A stretch of 43,081 nt of DNA from Gammaproteobacteria bacterium (GTDB lineage Bacteria; Pseudomonadota; Gammaproteobacteria; Ga0077536), in NCBI GenBank assembly GCA_009692365.1, contig SHZJ01000029.1, positions 1 through 43,081 on the forward strand, in the 5' to 3' direction. The position numbers and the translations under genes are program-made. Shown here piece after piece: positions 6,752-15,929 of this stretch; position 1 is the first letter of the stretch; each line of letters begins with the position of its first letter. Below the pieces are notes generated by a model that saw only the letters and a program-made list of their open reading frames with translations, had not been told where the DNA came from and ran no database searches.

Positions 6752-8848
6752 TTAAGCCGCGGCCACCGCGCTGGGGGGGGCGAGCGGCAAACTGATGCGG
6801 AAGGTTGTCCCTAGCCCCGGCTCGCTGGTGACCGAGAGGCGGCCACCCACGGCCCCCACTACCTGCAGGCTTTCGTACACCCCAATGCCCATGCCGGCCC
6901 GGCCTTTGGTGGTTTCGAAGGGCCTGAACAACTGATTTTGCACAAAGTCTTGGGTCATGCCGCAACCGGTATCCGCAATTTCCAGCACCGCCCGATCGCT
7001 GCTGGCCAGCAAGGTTAGCGCCACTGTGCCGGTCGCCGCAGTGGCGTCCTGAGCGTTTTGTACCAGATGCTCAACTACCGCCGTCAGGCGTTCGCGGTGG
7101 GCCAGAATAGTCAGTCTCGGCGCGCCCGGCGTCAACGTCGGTCGGGGTTCACGCTCGGCACTCAAACGCAGGGCCGCGACCACGATAGCGCCAAAATCAC
7201 AGGGCTGCAGGTGGCGCTCATCAGGGGGCTGCCGCAAGGCGGCGAGCATGCGATTAGTTTTTGCGACGGCATCCCCAATCGTGGTGAAGGCATCGTCGAT
7301 AAATTCCGGATTGCCGCGGTGCTTCTCGGCGTTGCGGACCACCAGGGAAAGCTGTGCGACGATGTTTTTCAGGTCGTGCACCAGAAACGCCGACAGCCGA
7401 TTGAAGGCATCGAACTGACGGGCATCCGCCAGCGCATCGCCCGCGCGCAGCAGGGCGAGGTAGCCCGCGACCTGACGGGCCATCGTGCGCAGCAGTTGCC
7501 GGTCCTCCCACGTGAGCGTGTTGGCGGTGCGGCGCTCGCCCAACACCAAAAACGCCAGCAGCTCCCCGCGGTGGATGATGGGCACCACCAGCCACGCGCG
7601 CGGCAGGTGCAACAACCACCCCGGCACCACCACTGCCGCATCGATCGTCGCGTTAGCCGCCGTGGTTTTCAAATCGATGGCTGAATCATCTGCCGCCAAA
7701 CGCCGCAGTAGTGGATGATCCTCCTCGAAGGCGGGTGGGTTGGGCAAGGGCAGGCTCCACTGTGCCACCGCCCTAAGCTCGCCCGTTGCGCCCTTCTGCC
7801 ACAGCAGTCCACCGCTGGCGTCCATGACCTCGGCGAACGCCCGCAAAATGCTGTCCCGCATTTCTGCCTGGCTATCCCCGCTGTGCGCTAGGCGTCCTGT
7901 AAAGGACCACCAAGCGTCCTGATAATCGTATTGATTGGGGTAGAAATGCTCGGCCACGAAATTTCTTAAGCGTGATCGCAGCGTCGCTGAAGCCAACACT
8001 GAGGTTAAAAACACCACCGAAACACTCGCCAACAGGATGCGCAGCACCTCGCCCCAGCTGCCGCCAAACGTCTGCATGTAATACCCGGCGGCCGCCATCA
8101 GCAGCAGATAGCCGCCCGCCGCACTGAGCACCGTCGCGTGGAACGCGACCTTGCGCGAGACAAAAAGATTGGGGCGCAGCGTGCGCGTGCGACTAGCGAC
8201 GATGACCATCAAGGGTACCAATAGGCTGTTTACCCCCGCCCGTGCACGCCACAGATCGGCCCTTAACTGACCAAATAACGCGCCGTCGGCATACAGATAG
8301 AAGTCGTATAAAAACACCAAGCCCAAGCCCACGCACAGATGTTTGATAAACCAGCGGGCGTCCGGATGAGCCTGGCGATACAACTGCTCCACGAGCATCA
8401 GGCAGAGCACCGACTGCACCAACAGGCCGGGATAGATCACAAACAGCGAAATGCGGTCTTGGAACTGGCTAAGCCCAGCCCCGGTGGAGGCCAGCATTGC
8501 CCCCCCGATGATGCAGGCGCTAACCCCGAGGGCCCGTTGCAGCGCGCGCGCGCGCGCGCCGTAGCCCGCGTCGGCGGCCAACTTGATCGCCACCGCCAAG
8601 ACCCAGCCCCAAGCGCTGTTGCGCACCAGTTCGGCCACTATCAGCCCGCCCGCCGTCCACGATGCTGGCGTCGTCTGTGCTTGCGCCGCTAGCAGCGCCA
8701 GCCACCCAGCGTTGCTGGTCGCGGCCGCCACCAGCGCCACCCACAGCGGCGAACTGCGATACCAGGCCAGGACGAGCAGCCCGACCAGGCTAAACGCCAG
8801 CGCGCCGCCGGTCGCTAAAATGAGGGGGGGATTATCAAGCGGCAGCAC
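6752..8848 (-). CDS. prsK: PEP-CTERM system histidine kinase PrsK
   Basis: 698 residues from GTG 8848. The N-terminal part (about 1-270) holds seven or eight hydrophobic segments. A GAF-like region follows around residues 310-465 (MDASGGLLWQKG, HLPRAWLVVPIIHRGELLAFLVLG). The dimerisation helix has the phosphoacceptor motif FLVHDLKNIVAQL near residue 490, and the HATPase domain has HLVQNAQDATA (N box), DTGCGMT (G1) and GRAGMGIGVYES (G2). This is the architecture of PrsK, which in exosortase/EPS loci senses an unknown signal and phosphorylates the sigma-54-dependent regulator PrsR to control PEP-CTERM genes. No prsR is adjacent. A (GC)9 dinucleotide run at 8542-8559 lies inside codons of the membrane part. 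The sugar transferase lies just upstream on the same strand. Confidence 0.9.
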   Translation of the reverse strand: MLPLDNPPLILATGGALAFSLVGLLVLAWYRSSPLWVALVAAATSNAGWLALLAAQAQTTPASWTAGGLIVAELVRNSAWGWVLAVAIKLAADAGYGARARALQRALGVSACIIGGAMLASTGAGLSQFQDRISLFVIYPGLLVQSVLCLMLVEQLYRQAHPDARWFIKHLCVGLGLVFLYDFYLYADGALFGQLRADLWRARAGVNSLLVPLMVIVASRTRTLRPNLFVSRKVAFHATVLSAAGGYLLLMAAAGYYMQTFGGSWGEVLRILLASVSVVFLTSVLASATLRSRLRNFVAEHFYPNQYDYQDAWWSFTGRLAHSGDSQAEMRDSILRAFAEVMDASGGLLWQKGATGELRAVAQWSLPLPNPPAFEEDHPLLRRLAADDSAIDLKTTAANATIDAAVVVPGWLLHLPRAWLVVPIIHRGELLAFLVLGERRTANTLTWEDRQLLRTMARQVAGYLALLRAGDALADARQFDAFNRLSAFLVHDLKNIVAQLSLVVRNAEKHRGNPEFIDDAFTTIGDAVAKTNRMLAALRQPPDERHLQPCDFGAIVVAALRLSAEREPRPTLTPGAPRLTILAHRERLTAVVEHLVQNAQDATAATGTVALTLLASSDRAVLEIADTGCGMTQDFVQNQLFRPFETTKGRAGMGIGVYESLQVVGAVGGRLSVTSEPGLGTTFRISLPLAPPSAVAAA

Positions 8849-8894
8849 GGCTGGCTAGTCGCAACGCGCGCGTTGGGGCCTCGGGCAGCGTGGC

Positions 8895-10271
8895 TCAACG
8901 CGCACCCTTGCCCCACGCAATCACTTGGATGGTCTGAAAGATGATGGTGAGGTCGAGAAACAGGCTGTAGTTTTTAAGATAATAGAGGTCGTATTGCAGT
9001 TTCTCGCGGGCGTCGTTGATCGACGACCCATAGGGGTAACAAATCTGCGCCCAGCCGGTGATCCCCGGTTTCACGTGATGACGCAGTTCGTAATAGGCAA
9101 TGGCCCGCGAGAGTTCCTCGACAAACCCGGGGCGCTCGGGGCGTGGCCCCACGAAGCTCATTTCACCCTTGAGCACGTTAAACAGCTGCGGCAGTTCATC
9201 GATGCGGGTCTGACGCAGGAAATTTCCCACCCGCGTGACGCGACTATCCGCCTCGGCCGCCCACACCGCCTGCCCATCGGCTTCTGCATCTTGGCGCATG
9301 CTGCGAAATTTATAGACCCGAAACACTTTCCCGCGCAGGCCCACCCGCTCCTGCACATAAATGATGGGGCCGTCGCTCTCCAGCAAAACTGCGACCGCTG
9401 CCAGCAACATCAAAGGCAGCGCAACCACCAGCAGCGCCGTGGCGATGGCGATATCGAGCAAGCGTTTCTCGGTGAGACGTATCATCGCCGGCGTATAACC
9501 ATCCGCAAAAATAAGCCCGCTAGGATGGAGAGAGTCGAGTCGAATTTTGCCGAGTTGACGCTCGAGGAACGAAGCCTCATCGAGGATGCGAATACCGTGC
9601 ATTTTACATTCGAGGATTTCAGCGACCGGCAGTCCTTTGCGCCGATCGTCGATGGCGACCACTAATTCCTCCACCGCGAATCTCTCGACCAGCACCCGCA
9701 GACTCACGTTAGGTCGGATGATGCGCGACTCGCTGACCACCGGCGGATCGCTACCGATGTCGATGAAACCGACCAAGGTAATCCCGGTGCGATCCGAAGC
9801 GCGCCGCAGGTTTTCAATTTGGCGCGCCCGTTCACCGACACCCAACACCAGCACCCGGCGGGAAAACAGCGCGTCGGTGCGGGCCGCGCACACCAGACGG
9901 GAGGTCGCAATGCCGATGAGGGAGAAAGCCAAGGCGATGGCAATCACGGGCGGGCCCAGCTTCAAGACCGGCCACGCTAGACAGGCCACGCCGAACAACA
10001 GCAGTCCCACCGCAAAACTGAGCAGCAAGCGCACCAGGGTTTCGATGGGCGCAGCGCGCTGGTCGCGCTGATATGAACCCATGGCCAACATGCCACTGAG
10101 CACGGCCAGAGTGAAAATAACCGCCCTTAGCGGTAGCCCAGCAGCGCTGAACGTGCCGTGCGCGGCCAGTATGAGCGCCGCACCCACGTAGGTTGAGACC
10201 ACTAAAATCATGAGTTCGGCAAAGCCGAGCAGGATTAACGTGGTGGGAATGTAGTGTCCAAAAATCTTCAT
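8895..10271 (-). CDS. Exosortase-associated undecaprenyl-phosphate sugar transferase (EpsB_2/WcaJ-type)
   Basis: 458 residues from ATG 10271 (MKIFGHYIPT; a TTG one codon earlier is unlikely). Four hydrophobic segments precede a CoA-binding-like domain (RRVLVLGVGERARQIENL, about residue 140). A further segment near residue 275 leads into the bacterial sugar transferase domain: YVQERVGLRGKVFRVYKFRSM, TRIDELPQLFNVLKGEMSFVGPRPERP and KPGITGWAQI. The C terminus IQVIAWGKGAR is typical of the subfamily found in PEP-CTERM/exosortase loci. It would transfer a sugar-1-phosphate to undecaprenyl phosphate at the inner membrane, the first step of an exopolysaccharide. No clear Shine-Dalgarno is visible. 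It lies between the hybrid kinase and prsK, all on the minus strand. Confidence 0.92.
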   Translation of the reverse strand: MKIFGHYIPTTLILLGFAELMILVVSTYVGAALILAAHGTFSAAGLPLRAVIFTLAVLSGMLAMGSYQRDQRAAPIETLVRLLLSFAVGLLLFGVACLAWPVLKLGPPVIAIALAFSLIGIATSRLVCAARTDALFSRRVLVLGVGERARQIENLRRASDRTGITLVGFIDIGSDPPVVSESRIIRPNVSLRVLVERFAVEELVVAIDDRRKGLPVAEILECKMHGIRILDEASFLERQLGKIRLDSLHPSGLIFADGYTPAMIRLTEKRLLDIAIATALLVVALPLMLLAAVAVLLESDGPIIYVQERVGLRGKVFRVYKFRSMRQDAEADGQAVWAAEADSRVTRVGNFLRQTRIDELPQLFNVLKGEMSFVGPRPERPGFVEELSRAIAYYELRHHVKPGITGWAQICYPYGSSINDAREKLQYDLYYLKNYSLFLDLTIIFQTIQVIAWGKGAR

Positions 10272-10328
10272 CAAGGGGATGTACCTGCTGAATTCACGAC
10301 GTCTTGCCCTTGCAATCCGTTCCTTTGG

Positions 10329-12548
10329 CTAGGTGCTAGCGATCTGCGCCCACGTGCTCGCGGCTTGCGTATGTTGATAGATAGCGGCCAATAGCACCTG
10401 CTTCCTGATGGGTTTGGTGAGATGCGCCGAACAACCAGCCGCCAGGCTCTTGTCTTCGTCTTCTTTTACCGCATGCGCCGTCAAGGCGATGATGGGCACG
10501 GGCGGGCGGCCTCGTTCCCGTTCCCAGCGGCGAATTTCACGGGTGGCGGTCAGCCCGTCCATCACCGGCATTTGGATATCCATTAAAATTAAATCGTAGC
10601 GTCGTGCTTGCACGCAAGCCAGCGCCGCCGCGCCGTCCTGGGCTTCTTCCAACTCTAACGCTTCGTCGCGCAAAAAGGCGCTAATCAAGAGGCGGTTGTC
10701 GAGGTTATCCTCCACCAGCAACACGCGCAGCCTAGCGTCCCCTGCGGCGCCGGAGAGCCTGCTGGGGGGCCGGGCTACGGGCGCTGCGCCGGCGAGTTCC
10801 TCGCGCCACTGCGACGGGGCTGGCGCGAACACCAAGCTGAACCAAAACTCGCTGCCCTGATTCTCGGTGCTGCGAACCAGCAGTTGCCCTCCCATCAACT
10901 CCACCAGCCGGCGAGCAATCGTCAGGCCTAAACCCGTGCCGCCGTACTTGCGCGTCACGGAAGCATCGGCTTGGGTAAAGCTTTGGAAAACCGCTTCCAA
11001 CCGGGCCGCCGGAATACCGATGCCGCTGTCGCGCACGCAAATCGTGACGGCCCCCGGGGGCTCCTCCGCACGGGCCAGACGGGCCTCGATCCGCAGGTAG
11101 CCGTGTTCGGTGAACTTAAGCGCGTTGCCGATCAGGTTCAACAGAATTTGGCGCAGCCGGGAGGGGTCACCCACCACCCCCGCGGGCAGATCGGCACTCA
11201 GAATCACCGCCAGGTCCAGCCCCTTACTCGCCGCTTGCACCGCATGCATCGCCGCCGCGCCGGTGATGAGCGCCGCCAAATCAAACGCAATGGCGTCGAG
11301 CTTCAGCTGGAGCGCGTCCATCTTCGCCAGGTCCAGCGTGTCGTTGACGATGTCCAACAGGGCCACACCCGCGTGCCCCAAGACGGCGACATAGCGGCTT
11401 TGGTCGGGGACCAGACTGGTTTGCCCGAGCAATTCCGCCATGCCCAGAATGGCGTTCAGGGGGGTCCGAATCTCGTGACTCATCGCCGCGAGAAAATCGG
11501 ACTTCACCCGCGAGACAGCGATTGCCTCATCGCGCGCTGCTGCCAATTGGTGGGTCTGCCGCGCCACCTGTTCCTCCACCAAGCGCGCCCGGCTGGCAAG
11601 CTCAAAGGCCTGCCGCGCGCGCGCGCGGGCGAGGGCTATCAGCAGCAACGTCACGCCCAGCCCCAACACGGTGGCCGTGAACAGCTGAGACTGGCTGAGG
11701 TCGTGCCAGAATAAATTGCGATGGCTGAGCAGTCGCATCGAGTAACGCTCAAAACGAATGTGCGCGGTGTCATCGAGCTCGCGCACGCGCAAAAAACCTG
11801 GGCTCGCCGTCCGCCCGGGTCGCGCCAACAAGAGGGTACGACCCGCGATTCCTTCGCTTTCGAGATACAGGCGCAAATCTAGCGTGGCCTGTGCCGTGGG
11901 TTCGCCCAACAGCGATTGCACGTCGATCTCCGCCACCACCCAATTCTCGCCGCCCGGTGCGCGCACCGCCGAGGGTACGGCGCGCACCAGCCAATAGTAG
12001 CCAAGTTGCGATTGGGCCGGCGGCAACAAGCGCGGCATCACCGCAGCATCGTCCGGCGGGGTGCCAACATCGGACTCCCAAGACAGCAGCGCGCGGCGCG
12101 CCAGCAGTGCTGGAAATTGCACGCCCACCGCGCTGGATTGCCCCATCAGGTGCAGTTCGCCGGCGTTGCGGTGGTCGCTTTGGTACCAGACCAGCCCGGT
12201 CACAAAGGGATTGCTGGCGCGCAGCCGGGCTGCAAAGGCGTTAAACCCACTGGCGGCAGACCCCGGCGGCACCTCGGCAAGAAACGCCGCTGCAGCCTCG
12301 AGCCCAGCATGGACTGCGCGCAGGTTTTGGTGCGCGCTCTGATTGACCCTCAGCGCGTCAAGGGTAAAAGCGCGGGTGCCATCCTGAATCGCATTACTCC
12401 AAGCCAGCAGCAGGAGCACCAGGGAAAAGGACAACCCCAGCACCACCGCAACGAAATAAAAAAATGCGTCCGAGAAGTCCCGCGCGGCACCGCGAACCCC
12501 CGGCGGGGGTGGCGCGGGTGGCGGCGCCGCCGATGCTGCGGTGTCCAT
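10329..12548 (-). CDS. Hybrid sensor histidine kinase with receiver domain
   Basis: 739 residues. A proline-rich N terminus is followed by a membrane helix (about 28-52), a roughly 235-residue extracytoplasmic CHASE-like sensor, and a second helix (about 290-307). The cytoplasm holds HisKA (AMSHEIRTPLN, phosphoacceptor His near 358), HATPase (NLIGNALKFTEHG, DSGIGIP, FQSFTQAD, GGTGLGLTIA) and a receiver domain with LILMDIQMPVMDGL as the phosphorylation site and LTKP near the end. ATG 12548 is chosen because it overlaps the stop of the Hpt gene (TGATG), indicating coupling; a TTG one codon earlier exists. A His-Asp-His relay through the Hpt protein is likely. No separate response regulator lies nearby. 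A (CG)7 run is at 11614-11627, encoding RARARAR just after the second helix. The stop is TAG. Confidence 0.92.
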   Translation of the reverse strand: MDTAASAAPPPAPPPPGVRGAARDFSDAFFYFVAVVLGLSFSLVLLLLAWSNAIQDGTRAFTLDALRVNQSAHQNLRAVHAGLEAAAAFLAEVPPGSAASGFNAFAARLRASNPFVTGLVWYQSDHRNAGELHLMGQSSAVGVQFPALLARRALLSWESDVGTPPDDAAVMPRLLPPAQSQLGYYWLVRAVPSAVRAPGGENWVVAEIDVQSLLGEPTAQATLDLRLYLESEGIAGRTLLLARPGRTASPGFLRVRELDDTAHIRFERYSMRLLSHRNLFWHDLSQSQLFTATVLGLGVTLLLIALARARARQAFELASRARLVEEQVARQTHQLAAARDEAIAVSRVKSDFLAAMSHEIRTPLNAILGMAELLGQTSLVPDQSRYVAVLGHAGVALLDIVNDTLDLAKMDALQLKLDAIAFDLAALITGAAAMHAVQAASKGLDLAVILSADLPAGVVGDPSRLRQILLNLIGNALKFTEHGYLRIEARLARAEEPPGAVTICVRDSGIGIPAARLEAVFQSFTQADASVTRKYGGTGLGLTIARRLVELMGGQLLVRSTENQGSEFWFSLVFAPAPSQWREELAGAAPVARPPSRLSGAAGDARLRVLLVEDNLDNRLLISAFLRDEALELEEAQDGAAALACVQARRYDLILMDIQMPVMDGLTATREIRRWERERGRPPVPIIALTAHAVKEDEDKSLAAGCSAHLTKPIRKQVLLAAIYQHTQAASTWAQIAST

Positions 12549-12853
12549 CAATTGTCCGGCTGCAGTTGGACCCGCGCGAGGTAGTCGCCGAGTGCTGCCG
12601 CCACCTCGCGCAGCACCGCTGCCTGCCCGGCCAGCGCCGCGCGCTCGATGCAGGCCCCAAACCCACTGATGGCATCAAACCCATAGCTACCGCCCGAGCC
12701 TTTCATGCCGTGGCCCAGCAGCACCAGCGCGGCCCAGTCGGCGCGGTCGATCAAGCCCGGCAAGTTGGCCAGGTCGAGGCGCCGGTTAGCGAGGTAGCCG
12801 GGAATCAGCGCCCACAGCTCCGGATCGATCCGCACGACGATCGAGGTCGTCAT
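12548..12853 (-). CDS. Hpt domain histidine phosphotransfer protein
   Basis: A 101-residue all-helical protein with the Hpt signature LLGHGMKGSGGSYGFD; His48 is the phosphoacceptor and Lys51-Gly52 follow as in the family consensus HxxKG. Start at ATG 12853 (MTTSIVVRIDPEL) is preferred because the ten extra residues from GTG 12880 are arginine/glycine-rich and unconserved-looking. The stop TGA overlaps the ATG of the hybrid kinase (TGATG), so both are made together. It would accept phosphate from the kinase's receiver and pass it to an output regulator encoded elsewhere. The N-terminal DPELWALIPGYLANRR is typical of free-standing Hpt proteins in sensor operons. Confidence 0.85.
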   Translation of the reverse strand: MTTSIVVRIDPELWALIPGYLANRRLDLANLPGLIDRADWAALVLLGHGMKGSGGSYGFDAISGFGACIERAALAGQAAVLREVAAALGDYLARVQLQPDN

Positions 12854-13024
12854 AACGCCCCCGCGCAGCCAGCGCGCCACGGGGTCCGCCCAGCCCTGGC
12901 GCGCCGACCCCGCGGGCGCCCAGCCGCCGCAAACCAGACCACCCGGCCAGCGCGCGCCAACTGCGGCGCGCCCCGCGCGCGCGATATTGCCGGTTTTCGC
13001 ACGCTGCCTCGCACGGGTTTGGGC

Positions 13025-14857
13025 TTATTCCACCGTCACAGATTTCGCCAGATTGCGCGGCTGATCGACATCAGCCCCCTTGAGCACCGCCACATGGTAA
13101 GCCAGAAGTTGCAGCGGCACGGCATACAAAATGGGCGCGATGGCGTCGTGCACCACCGGGATCGCGGTCACGTGAATCGCTGAATTAGCGCCCACCGTTA
13201 CCCGGCTGTCGGCAAAAATGAAAAGCTGCCCGCCGCGCGCGCGAACTTCTTCCAGATTGGATTTCAGTTTTTCCAGTAACTCGTTGTTGGGTGCCACCGC
13301 GATCACGGGCATTTGCTCATCCACCAAGGCTAGCGGGCCGTGTTTGAGTTCACCGGCGGGGTAGGCCTCGGCATGGATATAGGAGATTTCCTTTAATTTG
13401 AGCGCACCTTCCATCGCGATGGGGAACATGGAACCGCGGCCGAGATAGAGCGCGTGCTCTTTGTTGACAAATTGCTCAGCCAACGTGGCGATGGGGTCAT
13501 TGAGTTCCAACACGGCGTTCACTTTGCCGGGCAAACCCGCCAGCGCCGCGACCAGTTCGGCTTGCCGGTCGGGCGGCATGCCATGCGCTTGACCCAAAGC
13601 GATCGTCAACAACATCAGCGCCACCAGTTGGGTGGTGAAAGCTTTGGTGGAGGCGACCCCAATCTCGGGGCCGGCCCGCGTCATCAAGACGAGCTCGGAT
13701 TCACGGATGAGCGAGCTTTCAGGCACGTTACAGATGGCCAGAGTATGCGCAAAACCCAAGCGCCGAGCCTCGCGCAGCGCCGCCAGGGTGTCGGCGGTCT
13801 CACCCGACTGTGAGATGGCGACGAACAGCGTGTGCTCGCGCACCACGGGATTGCGATAGCGGAATTCGCTCGCCACCTCGACGGTGCACGGGATCCCGGC
13901 TAAGCCTTCCAACCAGTACTTGGCCACCGTCCCGGCGTGAAAGCTCGTGCCACAGGCCACGATATTTACCGCCCGCACGCCGGCCAATAACGCATCGGCC
14001 TGCGGCCCCAGCAGGTCGGCGCTGAGCCGGCCGTTTGCGATCCGCCCTTCCAGCGTATCGGCGATCGCACGCGGCTGGGTAAAAATTTCCTTCAGCATGA
14101 AATGGCGGTAGCCCGATTTTTCCGCGGCATCCGCGCTCAGGCGCGACACCGATTCGGGTCGCACCACGGGTTGCTGGTTGGCGTCATAGATGACGATGCG
14201 GGTGCGGGTGATGTCGGCCGTATCGCCGTCTTCCAGAAAAATGAAACGCTGCGTGACCGGCAGCAAGGCAAAAACGTCCGAGGCGATGAAGTTCTCGCCG
14301 ATCCCCAGCCCGATGACCAAAGGACTGCCGCGCCGAGCGGCAACCAGCCGCTCTGGCTCGGCGCGTGAAATCACCCCAAAGGCGAACGCGCCCTCCAGTT
14401 TCGCCGCCGTGGCCTGGACGGCTTGCAGCAGGCCTTGACCGGCGCTCAAAAATGCGTGCACCTGATTCACCGCGACCTCGGTGTCGGTTTCAGAGGTGAA
14501 CTCGTAACCCGCGGCGGTGAGTTCAGTGCGCAGGGGGGCATGGTTTTCAATGATGCCGTTATGCACCAGCGCCACCGCCTCACGACTGATGTGCGGGTGG
14601 GCATTACGGATGCTGGGCTCGCCGTGGGTGGCCCAGCGGGTGTGGGCAATGCCCACCCCACCGCTGAGCGGGGTGTCGCGCAGAAAATCGTCCAAGCCGG
14701 CCACTTTTCCTTTGACCCGCAGCCGCTGGATCGACTGCTGGTGACTCATAACGGCCAAACCGGCCGAATCATAGCCGCGATATTCCAGGCGCTTCAGGCC
14801 TTCCAGCAAAATCGCAGCGACGTCTCGCTGGGCCGCCGCGCCGACAATTCCGCACAT
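13025..14857 (-). CDS. glmS: Glutamine-fructose-6-phosphate aminotransferase (isomerizing)
   Basis: 610 residues; makes glucosamine-6-phosphate from fructose-6-phosphate and glutamine, the first committed step to UDP-GlcNAc for peptidoglycan, LPS and exopolysaccharide. ATG 14857 gives MCGIVGA, placing the nucleophilic cysteine at position 2 (exposed after Met removal). Upstream in-frame codons are not part of the protein. Visible motifs: EYRGYDSAG, HTRWATHG, HNGIIENH in the Ntn glutaminase domain; CGTSFHAG, SQSGETADT and STKAFTTQ in the first SIS domain; LGRGSMFPIAMEGALKLKEISYIHAEAYPAGELKHGP in shorter form in the second; C-terminal LAKSVTVE as in nearly all GlmS. No ribozyme-like leader is visible; the 263 bases between it and tRNA-Pro show only a weak CCCCT/AGGGG hairpin near 14917. 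Confidence 0.97.
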   Translation of the reverse strand: MCGIVGAAAQRDVAAILLEGLKRLEYRGYDSAGLAVMSHQQSIQRLRVKGKVAGLDDFLRDTPLSGGVGIAHTRWATHGEPSIRNAHPHISREAVALVHNGIIENHAPLRTELTAAGYEFTSETDTEVAVNQVHAFLSAGQGLLQAVQATAAKLEGAFAFGVISRAEPERLVAARRGSPLVIGLGIGENFIASDVFALLPVTQRFIFLEDGDTADITRTRIVIYDANQQPVVRPESVSRLSADAAEKSGYRHFMLKEIFTQPRAIADTLEGRIANGRLSADLLGPQADALLAGVRAVNIVACGTSFHAGTVAKYWLEGLAGIPCTVEVASEFRYRNPVVREHTLFVAISQSGETADTLAALREARRLGFAHTLAICNVPESSLIRESELVLMTRAGPEIGVASTKAFTTQLVALMLLTIALGQAHGMPPDRQAELVAALAGLPGKVNAVLELNDPIATLAEQFVNKEHALYLGRGSMFPIAMEGALKLKEISYIHAEAYPAGELKHGPLALVDEQMPVIAVAPNNELLEKLKSNLEEVRARGGQLFIFADSRVTVGANSAIHVTAIPVVHDAIAPILYAVPLQLLAYHVAVLKGADVDQPRNLAKSVTVE

Positions 14858-15120
14858 AGTTTTCTGGCCATGTTTTGACAGTGAGTAAGGATAATTCAAC
14901 CGTGTGGCGGCGCCCCTCTGGAGGGGTCGTGGCGGCCGGTGTCTTTCATCTTAGCGGCTATCCGCAGCGATCATGGAGAAGCCGGTAGGCGGGCGTTGCC
15001 TGCGCGGTGGGGAGCCCAGCCCAGGACCGGGCGGCGCTCGCAGCGGGCCCGCCTCGCACCGCCGGGGGTGACCGGCCGGCGGGGCTTGGTGTTCTTGGCG
15101 GGAGTGTTTGGATGTCTGAT

Positions 15121-15197
15121 TGGTCGGGGCGGCGAGATTCGAACTCGCGACCCCCGCAACCCCATTGCGGTGCGCTACCAGGCTGCGCTACGCCCCG
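15121..15197 (-). tRNA. tRNA-Pro(GGG)
   Basis: 77 bases with encoded CCA. Acceptor stem CGGGGCG pairs with CGCCCCG, the T arm contains GTTCGAATC, and the anticodon stem CCGCA/TGCGG closes the loop ATGGGGT, giving anticodon GGG. It follows the MerR-like gene on the same strand, the usual place for tRNA-Pro in many gammaproteobacteria. Confidence 0.96.
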
Positions 15198-15290
15198 ACT
15201 ACAGACAACTCGTGGTCTCCGCGCCGTTGCCTCGGCGGGGAGAGATTTTGCTTTGGCGCACTAGCCTGACGGGTCGACGCACCAACGATG

Positions 15291-15647
15291 TTAACGGCGG
15301 AGGATGTCGAGCACCTCTTCGAGTTCAACCCGCAGTTGGCGAACAATTTGTTGACTCATGCTGGAATCGGCCTTGACCTCATCGCCAGCCAAGCGTTGCC
15401 GGGCACCGCCAATAGTGAACCCGTGCTCGTACAAGAAGCTCCGAATTTGGCGGATAAGGATAACATCCTGGCGTTGATAATAGCGCCGGTTGCCGCGCCG
15501 CTTAATCGGTTTTAGCTGGGGGAATTCCTGCTCCCAGTAACGCAGCACGTGCGGTTTGACCGCGCACAGTTCGCTGACCTCGCCAATCGTGAAGTAGCGC
15601 TTGCCCGGGATCGCGGGCAACTCGTTGTTATTCGATGCTTCCAGCAT
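15291..15647 (-). CDS. MerR-family transcriptional regulator (ihfA-linked)
   Basis: 118 residues with an N-terminal winged helix-turn-helix: [22 protein letters not shown] (shown here in part as IGEVSELC and [13 protein letters not shown]) and the wing [14 protein letters not shown] short C-terminal helix ([17 protein letters not shown]) would form the antiparallel dimer coiled coil. It lacks the cysteine-rich sensor end of metal-responsive MerR proteins, so the effector is unknown. ATG 15647 overlaps the last 20 bases of ihfA, so it is cotranscribed with pheST-ihfA. The same ihfA-MerR-tRNA-Pro arrangement is widespread in gammaproteobacteria; its targets are not established from this sequence. 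Confidence 0.92.
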   Translation of the reverse strand: MLEASNNNELPAIPGKRYFTIGEVSELCAVKPHVLRYWEQEFPQLKPIKRRGNRRYYQRQDVILIRQIRSFLYEHGFTIGGARQRLAGDEVKADSSMSQQIVRQLRVELEEVLDILRR

Positions 15648-15927
15648 ACGCTTCCACTCGCGCCTTCAGTTTTTGCCCCGGCTTGAAGGTCACAACTCGG
15701 CGTGCGGAAATCGGTATTCCCTCGCCAGTTTTAGGGTTGCGACCCGGCCGCTGGTTCTTGTTGCGCAAATCGAAGTTGCCGAACCCGGACAGCTTGGCCT
15801 GCTCTCCTTGTTCTAGCGAGGCGCGGATTTCTTCAAAAAACGCCTCAACCAGCTCCTTCGCCTCTCGCTTATTCAGTCCTAATTCGTCGAACAGCCGTTC
15901 GGCCATGTCCGCTTTGGTCAACGCCAT
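15628..15927 (-). CDS. ihfA: Integration host factor alpha subunit
   Basis: 99 residues of the DNABII family. [25 protein letters not shown] forms the dimerisation helices, [22 protein letters not shown] is the beta arm with the intercalating proline (within [10 protein letters not shown], about residue 65), and [14 protein letters not shown] follows. It pairs with IhfB to bend DNA at specific sites for replication, recombination and sigma-54 promoter activation, which is relevant to the candidate sigma-54 promoter of amt in this window. The ATG is 2 bases after the pheT stop (15930), consistent with the pheST-ihfA operon. Confidence 0.97.
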   Translation of the reverse strand: MALTKADMAERLFDELGLNKREAKELVEAFFEEIRASLEQGEQAKLSGFGNFDLRNKNQRPGRNPKTGEGIPISARRVVTFKPGQKLKARVEAYAGSIE

Positions 15928-15929
15928 CG

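Noticed and set aside
14905-14925. Hairpin before glmS that could be a riboswitch or ribozyme
   Set aside because: Only a short CCCCT/AGGGG stem; none of the glmS ribozyme features are visible and it lies far from the ATG.
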